This document shows, piece by piece, positions 1 through 11,497 of a stretch of 64,000 nt of DNA (within the stretch, counting starts at the first letter, position 1; each line of letters starts with the position of its first letter). The stretch comes from Hygrocybe punicea (Eukaryota; Basidiomycota; Agaricomycetes; Agaricales; Hygrophoraceae): positions 248,001-312,000 of the forward strand of contig OY744462.1 of assembly GCA_963556145.1 (NCBI GenBank), read 5' to 3'. A model generated the notes under the pieces. It was not told the origin of the DNA. It did not search any database and worked only from the letters and a program-made list of their open reading frames with translations. A program made the translations under genes and the position numbers.

Positions 1-1500
1 AAATGAAGGAATACCCTTATCTTAACTGATAAGGCCCTCAAAACATCTTATCAGAGGCCAAAGAAGCACAAGAAGCACAGCCACATCCTTATCTCCAATC
101 ATAGAGATAACACATGCCACCCATCATTCCCTGATCAAGAAGCACATCACATTTCATATCAATTGATCAAATACAGCCCAGCCCAGATCTTATCTTTTTC
201 TTAACTGATAAGGATACACACATGGCATGGCATCAACTGATCAAGAAGCACAGCCTCAGGAAGATGATTCTAGAAGCATAGCCTGGCACAGCCCTTGCCT
301 TTGATTCACACACCCAAGATTGGACCAGCAACATGACTCACTCCCATCAAATGTGACTCATTGGTCTATCCATGTCAAATTATGACCCTTATGACATACT
401 CATGACCCCCCATGACTCATTATGACCACCCATGACTAATTATGACTATTTCTGACTCATTATGCCCCCTCCTTTGATTATAATACCTATGTGACTCATT
501 AATTGACTCTGTATGAGTCACAAACCCATGCCTTTCTTTCTTATGACTCCTTATGAGTCATAACCCCCCATGCCTTTCATCATTATGACTCCTTATGAGT
601 CATAAACCTATGCCTCTCCTCTATATGACTCCCTATGAGTCATATCCTATGCTCTCCATTTGATATACCATTCTATGACTCAGTATGACTCCTGCTGTAG
701 AATAGGTATATATAGAGCCCAGTTTCTGCTGGAGATGGCCCAGTCACCTAATCTGACAGGCCCAGTCACAGGACAGTCCCTCTCCCAGATTCTGATTCAC
801 CCCATCTGTATTTGTTTGTATTACCTACTTTGGTAGTAGCTAGTACCCAAATACCAATTGCAGTTCAAGTCATCATTCATTTGTTTAAGGATATCAATCT
901 CAGATATATTGATACTCCCTTATTACTTGTTTGATATATATTCTTTGTGTTCTGTCACGTAGTACAGTCACATTCAATTTCTTTCAAGTTCTATTGATCA
1001 TCACCAAAGATATCCCAGTACTTTATTCTGCACTAGTAGCCAATGTGCGTTTGAAGCTTTGGAATAAAGTCCGATATCTTGATCATCAATCCTACTTGCC
1101 TATTGTTCAGTTCATTCATTCTGTACATAGTATTTTGTCACACCTCCCTTTTTGTTTGACATCTACTGTTACACTCGCCCATCACCCATCGCCTATCGCC
1201 CATCGTCCATAATCTATCGCTCATCTCTATTGTACCTCTGCTCATTGTATACTTGCTACTTGTATACTTGACTGTTGTACACTCGTTCATCTTACACTGT
1301 TCATACTTGCTTGAGTTATTATCCACTTATACTCTCGCATACCTCTTGTCACTCAAAGTCTTTACCTTCAGTAGGGAAGACCTCACTGTTCACTCATCCT
1401 CTATAAGTCATACATCTGACTTATATTATTGTCAAGTATTTGTTGTATCCCTCAAAGCTAACCTTTGATAGGATTCACACCACAACCCAACCACCCAACA
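1..1500. repeat. LTR-like repeat DNA
   Basis: No coding frame is credible here. Positions 340-700 carry many degenerate copies of TATGACTC/GACTCATTATGA, followed by a TATA-like stretch TATATATAGA at about 707-716 and a promoter-like plus-strand sequence. The block ends at 1500 with CCCAACA, which reads TGTTGGG on the minus strand, and the gypsy fragment starts just beyond. TG...CA ends next to a gag-protease remnant suggest an LTR. The promoter-like signals point to the plus strand while the neighbouring gag lies on the minus strand, so it may instead be an unrelated solo LTR. The left end is outside the window or unresolved. Confidence 0.4.
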
Positions 1501-1525
1501 GGAATACCCCAGAGTTATTAAAGAG

Positions 1526-3320
1526 CTAAATCCTTGTTCCTAAAGGACAACAAGGTAATTTCCCGATCAACGACGCACTCCGGAAACCCTTGGTGTGGAT
1601 TTGTTCAAACACTTCCCACGCAAAACAGCTGACGAAGGAAATCTTAGGCTTCGAAGCTGAAGGTGAGGGAGGATTGGGCGGAGTATGCAGAGTAGACGGA
1701 GTAGATGGAAGGGACAAAGGGGATGGAGGCTATACTGGAGGGTCCAGAAGTGGTGCCTCACTAGGCACTGGAGTCGACAATGGAGACACGGACTCAGAAG
1801 AACGGAATTTGACGCTATGCTCAACCCAGTCAATCAACGGATTGTATTTGGCAAGCCAGCTATATCCAAGAACTGCTGAGATAGACAGATCCAATGGAGT
1901 GACCAAAAATTCTAAAATTAGAATTTCACCAGTAGGGAAATGGACAGAGATAGATACAGATTTGTCAATGATTCTGCTGTAGGAACCATCAAACAAGTGG
2001 AGACGTTTCGGAGCAGTGGGGAAAATAGGGAGATTGTGAAGGGAGCAGAATTCCGGATCAATGAAACAATGTGTCAATCCACAATCAACAAGGGTAACGA
2101 TAAGGATAGAAGGATGATAAAGAGAAATCATTAAGGAATTGTTAGAGAGAGCAGATGCGTTGAGTTTTACTTCTGGAAGCACACAGTCAGGTTCAACACA
2201 GCCTACATCCTGTGTCGGAGTATGCAGACTGCTCTCTATTTTTCTGACTCCATCAGAGAATCAGAACTAGAGACGGGAAGTGTGGAGGAAGTGGAGGCAG
2301 AACAAGCAGCAATGCGAGAGGATGTATACTTGGCTTTGGTGCAATCCTTGGCCATGTGTCCTGCTCCTCCACATGTAATGCAGAGTTTGTTGTCAATGCA
2401 GCATTGGCATTCCACAGGCTTGAGTTTTCCATCCTTGCGCAGCTTATCAGCATAGGCAAGAGGGGTTTTTGGAGTGGTGGAGGAGGTGCTACTGGAGTTG
2501 GTAGCTTTGACAGGTTTTTTTTCTCAGAGGCCTTGTCGGTCGAAGACTTGGCCTCGAAAGTGGAGGCTTTGGCAGAGGAGGATCCAGAAGCACAGGAAAT
2601 CTCCAATTTCCATTCCCAATACCTAGTGTCAAGGAGTTGAGCCTTATCCTTCAGCTCATAAAGGTTCCTTGGTTTCTCAGATTGGGCTAGTTTATCTTTG
2701 AGGCAATCCGGAAGTCCTCCGTAAAAGGAGTGCTGCAAAGCACCAATGTCTCAGCGAGTCTGCATAGCGAGATGATTGAAGTTAATGATATACTTCACAA
2801 TTTGTTGGTTGTCCTTCATTGCCAGGTTTTCCAAATCGTTCTTGACACTACCCTTAGGAACCAGGGGTCCAAAATTATTTTGCAGCTCTGTACAGAAATC
2901 TCCATAATCGGACATGAAGTCCGGTGGATAGGAGTCGGTGTCTGGGTTCTCCAAAAGGTAGGGCTCGAACCATGCGAGTGCAATACCGTTGAGATAGGAA
3001 AGGGTAAAATTGACTTTGGCGCCATCCATTTGGAAAATGGTCAGTTGATCATTGAAGTTCAGTTGGCACTGAACCAGGAAAGGACAGAGTTTTGTTGGGT
3101 CAGAGGCGTCGAACATATCTGGTTCTTGGACTTTGGTACGTTGCTTGTTGTCTCCTTTATTTTGGAGGGTGGTGGCTAGGAGGGTGATGGCCTCAGCAAG
3201 ATTGGTGTCATCGCAATTGGCGTTGCCTGGTACAAGAGGATTATTTGCTTCAAAGACGGGGTGCGGAAGTGGTTCATTTCTTGGAGTGTGGGTTTCTTCC
3301 AGTAGAGAAACCGGAGTCAT
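1526..3320 (-). pseudogene. Ty3/gypsy-type retrotransposon gag-protease remnant
   Basis: Three consecutive minus-strand reading blocks, in different frames, give the order of a fungal gypsy polyprotein. First (3320-2751) is a Gag/capsid-like domain with a typical YLNGIALAWFEPYL segment. Next (2738-2253) is the Gag C terminus with a zinc-knuckle-like stretch ending in CxxC...H...C-type residues and HVEEQDTWPRIAP. Third (2182-1730) is an aspartic protease domain with DCGLTHCFID and AVLGYSWLAKYNPLIDW. In active proteases the first motif is D-[ST]-G; here it reads DCG, so the catalytic triplet is altered. Frame changes between blocks and the absence of reverse transcriptase, RNase H and integrase before the LTR-like block at 1500 show a truncated, dead copy. 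Family assignment is firm; activity is excluded. Confidence 0.8.
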
Positions 3321-3351
3321 GGTAGGGCATTCAAGGAAACTCTCTGGTTGA

Positions 3352-4842
3352 GTGAGACAATAACATGTGGAGGTTCTTCATTGAGAGAAACCTTGGAAAG
3401 ACATAATCAAAAGTAAAGAGAGTATGGCTCAAGAATAGTTCTGAAAATACTGTTAGAGGCGTGCAACTGCAGACGGAACGGAGTTGTTGGAGGACCAGAG
3501 GTGCAAACTCTTGAAGTAGTTTTGCTACTTCCTTAAGTTGTACTGAGTAAGCACAAGCGGATGGAGCGGAGTTAGTCTGGAGATTCGGACTAAGGATGGA
3601 GACTTATAGTGAGCTTTAAGGCGAAGCCCTAAGTTTGAGAATGAGGGGAACTCAAGTTGATTTTCAGAACAGAGTTACAGGACATTGTAGTTCTAGCTTA
3701 TATACTTGGTAAGCTAATTGTTATGTCCTTAGTAACGTAGAGATAATAAGTACTCTGGAAAGAGAACCAGAGTTCGGAGAAGGATAAATGAAATAAAAGG
3801 TTGCTACATACGGTGACAAGTAAACAAAGGGAAAGAAACAGATAGGAGTCCAGAGAAACAGAGATGAAGAAGAATGGAGTGTAACAAGGGAAAGGAACAA
3901 TAACATATGTGAGAGGATAAGATAAGATAAAATGGCAGAAAAGTCCAGAGCAAAGTTCATCGGAATCCTTTGGAGATACATGGATATGGCAAGGCAAGGC
4001 TCAACCACAATCGAATGGACATAGAATAATGATGTATCACACATGCGAATATATACATTTTTGAGCTGCACATAATAACACACAATTTATCCTGCTACCA
4101 TTATTGTACACATTTTCCCATTCATTCAGTCTTCTCTCAATGACTCTATATATGCATGTCTGTATTCTATCTTTTGCCTCCCACTCAGCAAATTAGCACA
4201 AGTGGGGAAGTCAGTACTCAAGCAGAAGAGAAGGACATGTACCTTGTGAGGTAGAATGGGGTGTGTGGGCCAGTCTGGGCAAGTGCATGATTCTAAGTGC
4301 ATGTCTTGCAGCTTGGTGCAGGTCTCCTATGGTTGTAGTTGGGCTATTTGGGCTCATGTGAGCCCTGCCACCATCTAACCTCATGAGAGCCCTGCACACA
4401 TCAATTGACATGGCTAGTGTCATTGCAAGGTGCAATTGGGGTGTGGATGGCCTGCCATGCCCTTCTCTGGCAAAATGCTACACATTTTGCATGGGCATTT
4501 GGTCTTGGTTCCTTCCTGAGGGGTGGTGTTGAGTGCCAGCAGATGCCGGCACTGTACTTGTGCAGTGTCTCGCTTCAGGTGCCAGACACCTTGTACGTGA
4601 TGGATTGGGGTGGGGATGCATGTGGTGGCATTGGTGGTGGTGTCACTTTTGTTAGAGGACTGATAATAAAAAATATAATAAAACATCCTTCTGACCAGTG
4701 GGTGGAAGCACCACCCTCACTGCAAGTTCCACTCCATTTACTGCTCCACTTCCACTCGTTTGTGTGCATGCATGTTTGGCTGTGTTTGAAGTGGGGTGTA
4801 AACATGTCAGCAGCAGTGTTATTGGAGTGATGGCAGTGGTAA
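3352..4842. other. Non-coding interval with no recognised feature
   Basis: No frame shows family-like sequence or a consistent exon pattern. Short open frames (for example one of 141 codons from 4405) have no motif and overlap frames of similar length on the other strand. Confidence 0.5.
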
Positions 4843-4910
4843 TGGTGGTGGTGGTGGTGGTGTTGATTGTTGTGATAGTGGTTGTGGTTGTGGTTGTGGT
4901 GGATTGGGTT
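4843..4910. repeat. GTG/GTT-rich microsatellite
   Basis: A simple tract of GTG and GTT triplets on the plus strand. It encodes an artefactual valine-rich open frame and has no sign of function. Confidence 0.85.
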
Positions 4911-4916
4911 GATTGA

Positions 4917-6061
4917 TCTATGAATTAACAGTTAGTATTGAATAGAAGAGATAAAAAAACATTGAGACAAGTGATCCTACGATTCTGTGTCTTCCTTGAT
5001 GTTGACAAGCTCCCTGCCTTCCTCTACCATATCTCCCTTCGTGAAGCCAACAGCCATCACCACACCAACCACATTAGCCCTCAACACAGTCTCTGTCTTC
5101 ATGCTCTCCAATACCACAATGGCCCTTCTTGACCCTGTTGCTGACCTTCACCCATATGTCCATGATTAGACTTGGCATAGGGGCTTTGAGCACACCTTTT
5201 CCTGCAGCAAGCACATCCCCACCTATAGAGAGCAGCCATTTAGGAGATGGCAATAGGAGGGTCATCTTCACACTGCCAGTAAACACATGGAGACACTCCA
5301 TAGTGCTGGGAGATGAAGAGGGTACGCTATGTTGTGGCAGTTGTGAAACGATGGTAGTTTGCCAATGCTTGCTATTGAGGGTTACTGTCACAGTTGTCAG
5401 GGGGGTGAGCTGCATGAGTACACATGGAAATGAAGTATTCGATGTTGGCATGCGCACTGTGACATCAAAAGTACGAGATGTGGTAGATTTAATGAGGATG
5501 ATGATAAGTTCTCTAGAGGCTTCATCTTGTAGAGTGATGACTTGTTCATGTATGTCTCCACCAAAGTGACAGGAAAGGAGGGAAGACCATGGTGAGGGAG
5601 ATGTTGTCATTTGGTCCCATGTGCAGTGGGGTACTCTAGCCACCATTTATGTCATTGTCAGGTGCTCCATCTAACTCAACCATGCAATCCAACTGCTTCC
5701 TGTAGTCAACACTCAAGGCAAAGGTATGCACTCACCTAATTATGACAGTGCCATTTGAGGAAGCGACGTTGTCATCTGGATGTCATTGAGCAAGCTTGCA
5801 CCTGATAGCAGAGAGGGATTGAGAATGAAAATCAAGAAGAATACTAGTGGAACCTGTCCCGAAGCACCATGCATGGGGCTAAACTATCGATTAGAGGTGA
5901 AGAGGATGCCAGACACACCTGCAAGTTGAAAAGATGTAGAGTTTTTTCTCAATGTGTACAACCACGACCAAACTCAGCAATTGCCGTGAGAATAGATGGA
6001 TGGTCAAAATGAGCCTCAGGTCCAAATCCACATTAAGACCAAGCCTAAATAAATTTAGGAC
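4917..6061. other. Non-coding interval; one long open frame without motif
   Basis: A 190-codon minus-strand open frame (5646-5074) is present, but I see no domain and a plus-strand frame of 146 codons covers the same bases. I treat the interval as unassigned. Confidence 0.4.
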
Positions 6062-6772
6062 TCGGAACCTCCCCGAGTGCTGGCACTGACTCAAGCAGCT
6101 CACAATGAGAGCCGTGCGGATATTGCTGCTGCTGTGGAACAGGTCAAGCACGCAGAGCTACAACTCCAGATGTATAGGGAGAATTTGGCTAAGGCTCAGC
6201 AGATAGAAACATGGTTGGCAGACAAACTTAGGCAAATGCAAGGATATATCCTACTAATTTCAAGGATTTCACTTTTACAGTCCTAGATTTGAGATAATTG
6301 TGATTTTGTATCTATAGCTAATGGGATTACATCTATCCCTTCCAGGATCCTCGATGTTTTGGGTTACATTGACATTTTAATATGCTTTAATTCTTAGTGT
6401 AAAATGCCAAGGATACAGATTTACCCTTAACTCCGAGTTTTTACGGATATGATGTATCCTTGACCCCTTGGATACAGAATGAGACCAGAATAAAATGATA
6501 AATTCAGCTAAAAAATGAAGGATCCTAGTAGTGGTCAATCTGATCTTGTTGATCCTACCAAAAAAATAACAATTATCTCAAATCTGAGACTGTAAAAGCA
6601 ATATCCTTGATAATCCATGTCACCAAGGATATATCCTTGCATTTGCCTAGATGAACTTGGTGCTGTTGAGAGATTTGTTTTGAAAAGGAGTCTCTCCACA
6701 AGCGCAATCATGTCTGCTTACCACCATATTGAAGGTTTTGACAATTTAAGCAGTTCCAATGCAGATGGATAC
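6062..6772 (+). pseudogene. Possible coiled-coil coding fragment split by a MITE
   Basis: Before the MITE, 6077-6230 reads as a charged helical segment (HAELQLQMYRENLAKAQQIE) that looks like coiled coil. After the MITE, 6651-6772 reads in another frame as DELGAVERFVLKRSL and continues to YHHIEGFDNLSSS before a stop. Both halves look coding but do not join in one frame when the MITE is removed, so an intron or an indel is needed. No family is recognised. It could be a remnant of a host gene or of a transposon ORF. Confidence 0.3.
6231..6647. mobile_element. 417-bp MITE with TA target duplication
   Basis: The ends are inverted repeats of about 75 bp starting GGCAAATGCAAGGATATATC on both strands, with further matches such as TTTTACAGTC and GATTTGAGATAATTGT. 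The element is flanked by TA on both sides (6229-6230 and 6648-6649), which fits a Tc1/mariner-type non-autonomous element. It has no coding capacity. Confidence 0.8.
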
Positions 6773-7314
6773 CACTGAATTTGGCTTGCGAAATATTCAT
6801 TATGTTATTCTATTCTATCCCACCTGGTTACCACAACTTACCAGTATCATTCTTCTCTGCCTTTCCAGGTTTTCCAAACTCATGTTCATGTTTGTAGTTA
6901 GTCTATTGTATGTCAGGACAGTGTGTTTTCTCCAAAATCGCTTTTTTTGCTACATTTGCCATCTCTGAATCACTAGTAATGAGATTGTATGGTATAATTC
7001 TATTATTGCTCTGTGTATACTTCTCTGATTATTCTAAAAAAATTCCAAGATGGATATATGGCATTGTAGAGTATATTTAGCAAAAAGATCTGCACCCAAG
7101 TTGGAGTGAATGATGAAAAATAAATTCTGTTGCAAGGACCAGTGATGTTTCAAGGACCAGTGGTGTTTCAAGGACCGGTGGATGACTGTAGTAATAATTA
7201 ATATAATATCGATCATTTCCCACTATTGACCAAGTTCATTCTTCATCATACATATACTACCTAGCATCATTTCCAAAGAGATGTTCCTCATTCAACTGGT
7301 TGGTCACGCATATG
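6773..7314. other. Non-coding interval with a short triplicated motif
   Basis: No credible gene. A 16-base unit like CAAGGACCAGTGRTGTTT occurs three times in a row near 7134-7185. Confidence 0.5.
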
Positions 7315-8962
7315 TCACCATTCCAAGTAACGCAACAGTGCCATGACACTTCTCACAGCATCCCGGCAACCATCAGGTGTCTTGATATCATGGGAAATGG
7401 TCTGGTCAACCTGCACTAATAAAGGAGCTGGGATAGTGCCAGAAAGTGTTTTGACAGCTTCAATGTATGGTGCTGGGAAATAGATAAAAGTTACTGTCAT
7501 ACATTCCCCAACGAAACACCTAATGAAAGTTAGAGCATTGCTAAATGAAATTATGAGTAACCATCTGTGTACTTCATGATCTGTGATGTCCTTTGTGAAT
7601 TTAACTAATGCTGCTACTTGAGAGAACAGCATTCCAATACCTTCCAATATACTGCCATTCCCCTCGCCTTCGGGAGGTAAGTGAAATGGGAATGACCAGA
7701 TCCCACAACTGTAGAAAACTATGGGGAGTAGAGAGATCTACAGCGTGAAACAAATAAATTACGATTGACTTACCCTGCCACAAATGCAATGTACATCGCC
7801 AGGCCATTTGCAGGACCCTCTCCTGTCAATGGTTATACATTCATGATGAACAGCTGACCACTTTTGCGTGCCAGCACACATTGACCAGGTAAGGCATACA
7901 GGAGCACACCTGAACATTTCAATACATGATTACAAGCAATATATCAAAGTGACGTGAGATTCAAACCACCTCCAAAACTTGAGGTCTGAATCTTGAAACA
8001 CCAAAGATGATTGGCAAAAGAGGACATGATTGATAAAAACTTGGAGAAGCAGAGAACTGGCCACCTCATCTGACGCTTCATTTGCTGAAAACATGCCAGG
8101 AAGTACTTCTACTACAGTCTCGCACCTTGTTTTTGCCAGTGAGGGATCCTCTATAGAAGCTAAGCATTGGGAGAAATCTGTCTCACATGAGTCGGTCAAC
8201 ACAGGGGTAATATCTGGCATGCTTAACACTCACCAGAATCAGAATCATCTGGGATACAGTCAGGAGGAATACGGCTGCTAAGTTGCTGGTGAAGATTTAC
8301 AGATACTTGAAGGGTATCAAGAATGGCAATCGTCCAACACATGTAGGAGGACAACTTCATGACTCAAGGTGGCCAAGTCCTGGTTCTCATATCACGATGA
8401 CTGGGCCACAGTGATATTGAAACTTGAAGCTTCTCTTCCATACCATGGCCAATTTTTTGCTTTTTTGTATCATAAACCCTACATGTATTCTTGTGACTCT
8501 ACCAAGCCTTCAGAATGGTTCAGTCTACAACAAACCAAGAACTCCAGGACCTCCGAGAACTTCTTGAGAACCTGCCTGATGCCTTACCTGCCTAGTGTTG
8601 CCTAAACTCAGCTGGTCAGAAAAAGCTGATCCTGGTCCTGATTTTTTGGTGCACAACCAGCTTTCTTGCTGACTGGTATTTGGTAGCTATGGTCTATAGC
8701 TACCAAATACCAGTCAGCAAGAAAGCTGGTTGTGCACCAAAAAATCAGGACCAGGATCAGCTTTTTCTGACCAGCTGAGTTTAGGCAACACTATACCTGC
8801 CGCATTGGTCAACAACAGTGAATACCCATTAACCTCCTTCACACTCGATCCAGCCACATTATGATCCTGCACGAAAGGATAGTCATAATGGCATAAATCA
8901 CTTTCCTGGGCCAGGAGGTGGATGCACAACCTCCCGGCGTTTCCATCCCTCACAGTCGACAT
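7315..8962 (-). CDS. Unknown multi-exon protein, hAT palindrome near its first splice donor
   Basis: I do not recognise this protein. The exon chain is read from splice signals. Exon 1 is 8962-8795 (starts MSTVRDGNAGR, ends TNAAG). A short exon at about 8275-8233 reads SRIPPDCIPDDSDS. The next, about 8211-7968, starts DITPVLTDSCETDF. A cysteine-rich exon at about 7917-7776 holds CAGTQKW, HHECITI and CKWPGDVHCICG. The last, about 7730-7315, contains LPPEGEGNGSILEGIG and ends LLRYLEW. Introns have GTGAGT or GTAAGT donors. The several Cys/His residues could bind a metal, which is inference. A 201-bp hAT palindrome lies at 8593-8793, directly after exon 1 and just at the donor GTAAGG, so splicing of the first intron may be disturbed. 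More exons may hide at 8280-8590. Confidence 0.45.
8593..8793. mobile_element. Perfect-palindrome hAT MITE, TAGTGTTGCC family
   Basis: Two 98-base arms are exact reverse complements around a 5-base loop (8691-8695). The ends are TAGTGTTGCC/GGCAACACTA. The flanks are an exact 8-bp duplication TACCTGCC (8585-8592 and 8794-8801), the target size of hAT transposons; the TAGTG start fits the hAT terminus rule. No coding capacity. Confidence 0.93.
8909..8938 (-). repeat. VVHPP-type short repeat, copy 1
   Basis: Minus-strand sequence GGGAGGTTGTGCATCCACCT matches a recurring 30-40 bp unit also found near 15884, 31098, 36105 and 40282. In one frame it reads REVVHPPPGP. Its imperfect palindromic core GGTGGGTGCACCACC is shared by the other copies. 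Confidence 0.55.
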
Positions 8963-9655
8963 TGTTATGGTGGTGGCTGGGCTGTTGGTGGGCTGGTAGA
9001 AAAGAGGAAGGAGTGGGGAATGATGGAGAATCAGACCTATGAGTGGAGGATGGTGGTTGTGAGGAGAGGGAGGTAAGGAGGGAAAAGGAAGTCACAGTAG
9101 GAAGCAATGAGAGCACAGAGGGAGTGGGAACAACAAGAGTTAGGGAGTACAAGTGCGAAGGTCAGGGAGTGCGAAGAGAACAAGCAGGGTTATAAGGGTT
9201 GTGGGAAGAAGAGGAAGAGAGAGGGAATCATAAAGTTTGAATGCACTGCAGCAGGTGAGTCCTACCCTCCATCGATGTCCTACCCTTCATTGATGTTCCC
9301 CGTCGCCACTGTCTTTGTCGCTTTCAAATCAGCTGTCATTTTCTTCGCTGTCATTATTCCATTGTCTGATGTCAAAAAAGGGGGAATGGCATGTACAAAT
9401 GCAGAGGGGGGCAGACAAAGTGGGCAGGGTGAGGAGGAAAGTATGTGATCACAGGGACCAAGGGCAATGATGCTAAATGCAGGAAATGGGAATCCCTACA
9501 TATACCTGCAAAAAAGCTTTGTCACCACAATGCAACACTCTTTGTTTCATTTCAGAGCTGATATGGCAGTCCATAGCAAATGAGTGGTATTGAAAGAGCA
9601 AAAAAAAATTGATTTTCTTGAACCATGGGACAAGAATTTCCAAAACCATTGTACA
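8963..9655. other. Non-coding interval, purine-rich in part
   Basis: The interval is rich in GGA/GAA on the plus strand at 8996-9230. Open frames are short and low in complexity. No gene is supported. Confidence 0.5.
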
Positions 9656-9789
9656 GTGCTTCACAATTTCATGTCTCACATGTTCAAATGCAGTTGAAAA
9701 TCCTGGAAAAGAAATTTAATCGTCAAAATTCTATTGCACCCTCCCTGCCTTGCAGACCACTTATAATTATACCTAAACGACCATGGGTT

Positions 9790-10430
9790 ATTGGAACATT
9801 AGCCTGGACATGAAACAACAAGCTCTACAGCTCCTGGATCAAGGCCGGGAGATAGAACATATCGCTGATGTATAGTGTTGCCACAGCTAAGGCTAATAGC
9901 TGGCTACTAGCCATTAGCTTAGCTGATTTTAGCTTAGCTGATGCCAGCTAAGCTAATGGCTAATCTTCAGAGTATTTCAGAAAGTTAGCTTAGCTGTAGC
10001 TGAAGCTAAGGGAAGATAAAAATAATATCATCTCAGAACAGCCTAGAAATACCTAAAAAGGATATCATACCTGACTAATAGTCATTAGCTTAGCTGACTT
10101 TAGCTTAGCCATAGCTGCAGCTAGTACTTGGCTAGTGGCTAAGGCTAAGACATTTTTCATGAATTAGCTTAGCTTTAGCTGCAGCTAATTTAGCCGCGGC
10201 TAGGCTAGCTTAGCTGTGGCAACACTACTGATGTACTTGGAGTCTCATCGAAGAGTATTGGATGATGGCTTGAAAAATATGCTGCATATGGACGTGTAGA
10301 CCCACCCTGTGTGTTGCGCAGCTATCCACACTTGTTGAACATTGACATTATTGAGGATCTCCGGGAGCTCATAAGTGAAATAATATCCCTCTACCTTGAT
10401 GAAATCACTAGCAATATATTATGACCAGCC
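9790..10430 (+). pseudogene. Tc1/mariner-type transposase N-terminal (HTH) remnant
   Basis: The plus strand encodes SLDMKQQALQLLDQGREIEH before position 9872 and, after the inserted hAT element, LGVSSKSIG-stop-WLEKY, then RVDPPCVLR. This order matches the first helix-turn-helix domain of fungal Tc1/mariner/IS630-family transposases, which starts in the same way and ends in a W-x(3)-Y helix. The frame is cut by the hAT element at 9873-10227 and by a TGA at 10263-10265 where CGA would give the usual arginine before the Trp. No DDE/D catalytic core follows. It is an old, non-functional fragment. Confidence 0.7.
9873..10227. mobile_element. 355-bp hAT MITE, TAGTGTTGCC family
   Basis: The ends are TAGTGTTGCCACAGCTAA and its reverse complement. 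The flanks are an exact 8-bp duplication CTGATGTA (9865-9872 and 10228-10235). The interior is built from many AGCTTAGCTG-like words and has no coding frame. It sits inside the Tc1-like transposase remnant. Confidence 0.93.
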
Positions 10431-10474
10431 TCAATTATAGTTCTCCGCAGCCATTTAAACGTTCTTGGATTAAC

Positions 10475-10729
10475 TCACAAGGTCACACAGAAGATTGTGT
10501 GAAGGTCAAAGGGATGGTTAATCTCACTTGGTAGGATCTCATCAGTCCCGCTCTCTGACTCATCCAATTCCTCTGCTAGCACCCCAAATGCATTTGGAAC
10601 CTTTATATTCTCTTTTGCAGTGGTTTGACAGCCATTCTTGTCATCCAAGCAGGAGTTGGCCAATTCATCTTCTGAGTGGCTGTCAGAGCTAGGGAAGGAA
10701 AGCTCATCCTTTGGGTATATGTTGGACAT
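10475..10729 (-). CDS. Small acidic hypothetical ORF
   Basis: An 84-codon frame starting MSNIYPKDELSFPSSDS and rich in Ser, Asp and Glu. It overlaps no better candidate but has no recognised family, and it lies in repeat-rich DNA beside an inverted duplication. It could be a transposon exon fragment or chance. Confidence 0.25.
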   Translation of the reverse strand: MSNIYPKDELSFPSSDSHSEDELANSCLDDKNGCQTTAKENIKVPNAFGVLAEELDESESGTDEILPSEINHPFDLHTIFCVTL

Positions 10730-10888
10730 TCTAAGAAGTAACAAAGAGTGTGATTGAGCATGTCTGGGCTCTGCATATACAATGAATAGAATTTTGATGA
10801 TTAAATGTTTTTTTTTTTTTCCAGGATTTTCAACTACCTTTGAACACGTGAGACATGAAATTGTGAAAGCACGGTAAGGGCCCACTCG

Positions 10889-11375
10889 ATGCAAGCCTCT
10901 TCATTTGTTCTGTCACCTGCCATTTCTATCAGCAATGGTGCTGTTCCTCTTATTGTGGGAGAGTGTGTGCTTTTCAGAATTCCAATGGCTTTGGAAATTG
11001 GGCAATATCTAGACGCGAGTACGATTGCTGGTTCAGGTGTTCCCCCTACTTCCAATGCTCAGAGCCCCCAACATTTCACCATCATTCAGTTCTTGTCAGC
11101 ACATCGGGATGGACATATAGTGGAAGCATATCCTGTTGTTTCATTCACTCACCAATGAGGGGCCGAAGCTGGTTACAATAACTTAGATACCAATGCTCAA
11201 CAAACTCTGATCCCTCTTCCACCCCTTTCACACCATGCATCAACTGCCCAGCTCTTTGGAAATCCTCTTATTCTTGGAGACTGGCAGACCTCATGGAATT
11301 CTTGGCTATCTGTCATTCCAAGGGAGTTCGTTATGCCGTGGTCAAGGCTGGTGAGTGTAGTCCCCTTTTTACATC
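10889..11375 (+). pseudogene. Possible N-terminal exons of the Crinkler/RHS-type gene
   Basis: An open stretch from 10889 and a second at about 11190-11350 look coding; the latter holds FGNPLILGDWQTSWNSWLSV and VMPWSRL and ends at a GTGAGTG donor. Tryptophan-rich segments of this sort occur ahead of the NTPase domain in related Agaricomycete proteins as I recall them. The link to the domain at 12.8 kb is inferred from order and strand only. Confidence 0.3.
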
Positions 11376-11497
11376 TGCTGTTGTGGTCATATTGAACTTC
11401 TGTACACAGTTCAAGAGATTCACTCCATTTCTCATTATGAGTGAGTGGCATAGATTTGTATTGGATTGGTTAATACCATAACGCATTGCTTGCCAAC

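Larger units (their letters stand above)
9656..10872. repeat. Inverted duplication of about 80 bp
   Basis: A segment at about 9656-9740 (containing TTCACAATTTCATGTCTCAC and GTTGAAAATCCTGGAAAA) recurs in reverse orientation at about 10785-10872 with a few changes. The two copies flank the Tc1-like remnant, so they could be its terminal inverted repeats or an older fold-back element. No target duplication was identified. Confidence 0.6.

Noticed and set aside
4405..4830. 141-codon plus-strand frame
   Set aside because: No domain, Gly/Val-rich end from a microsatellite, and opposing frames of similar size.
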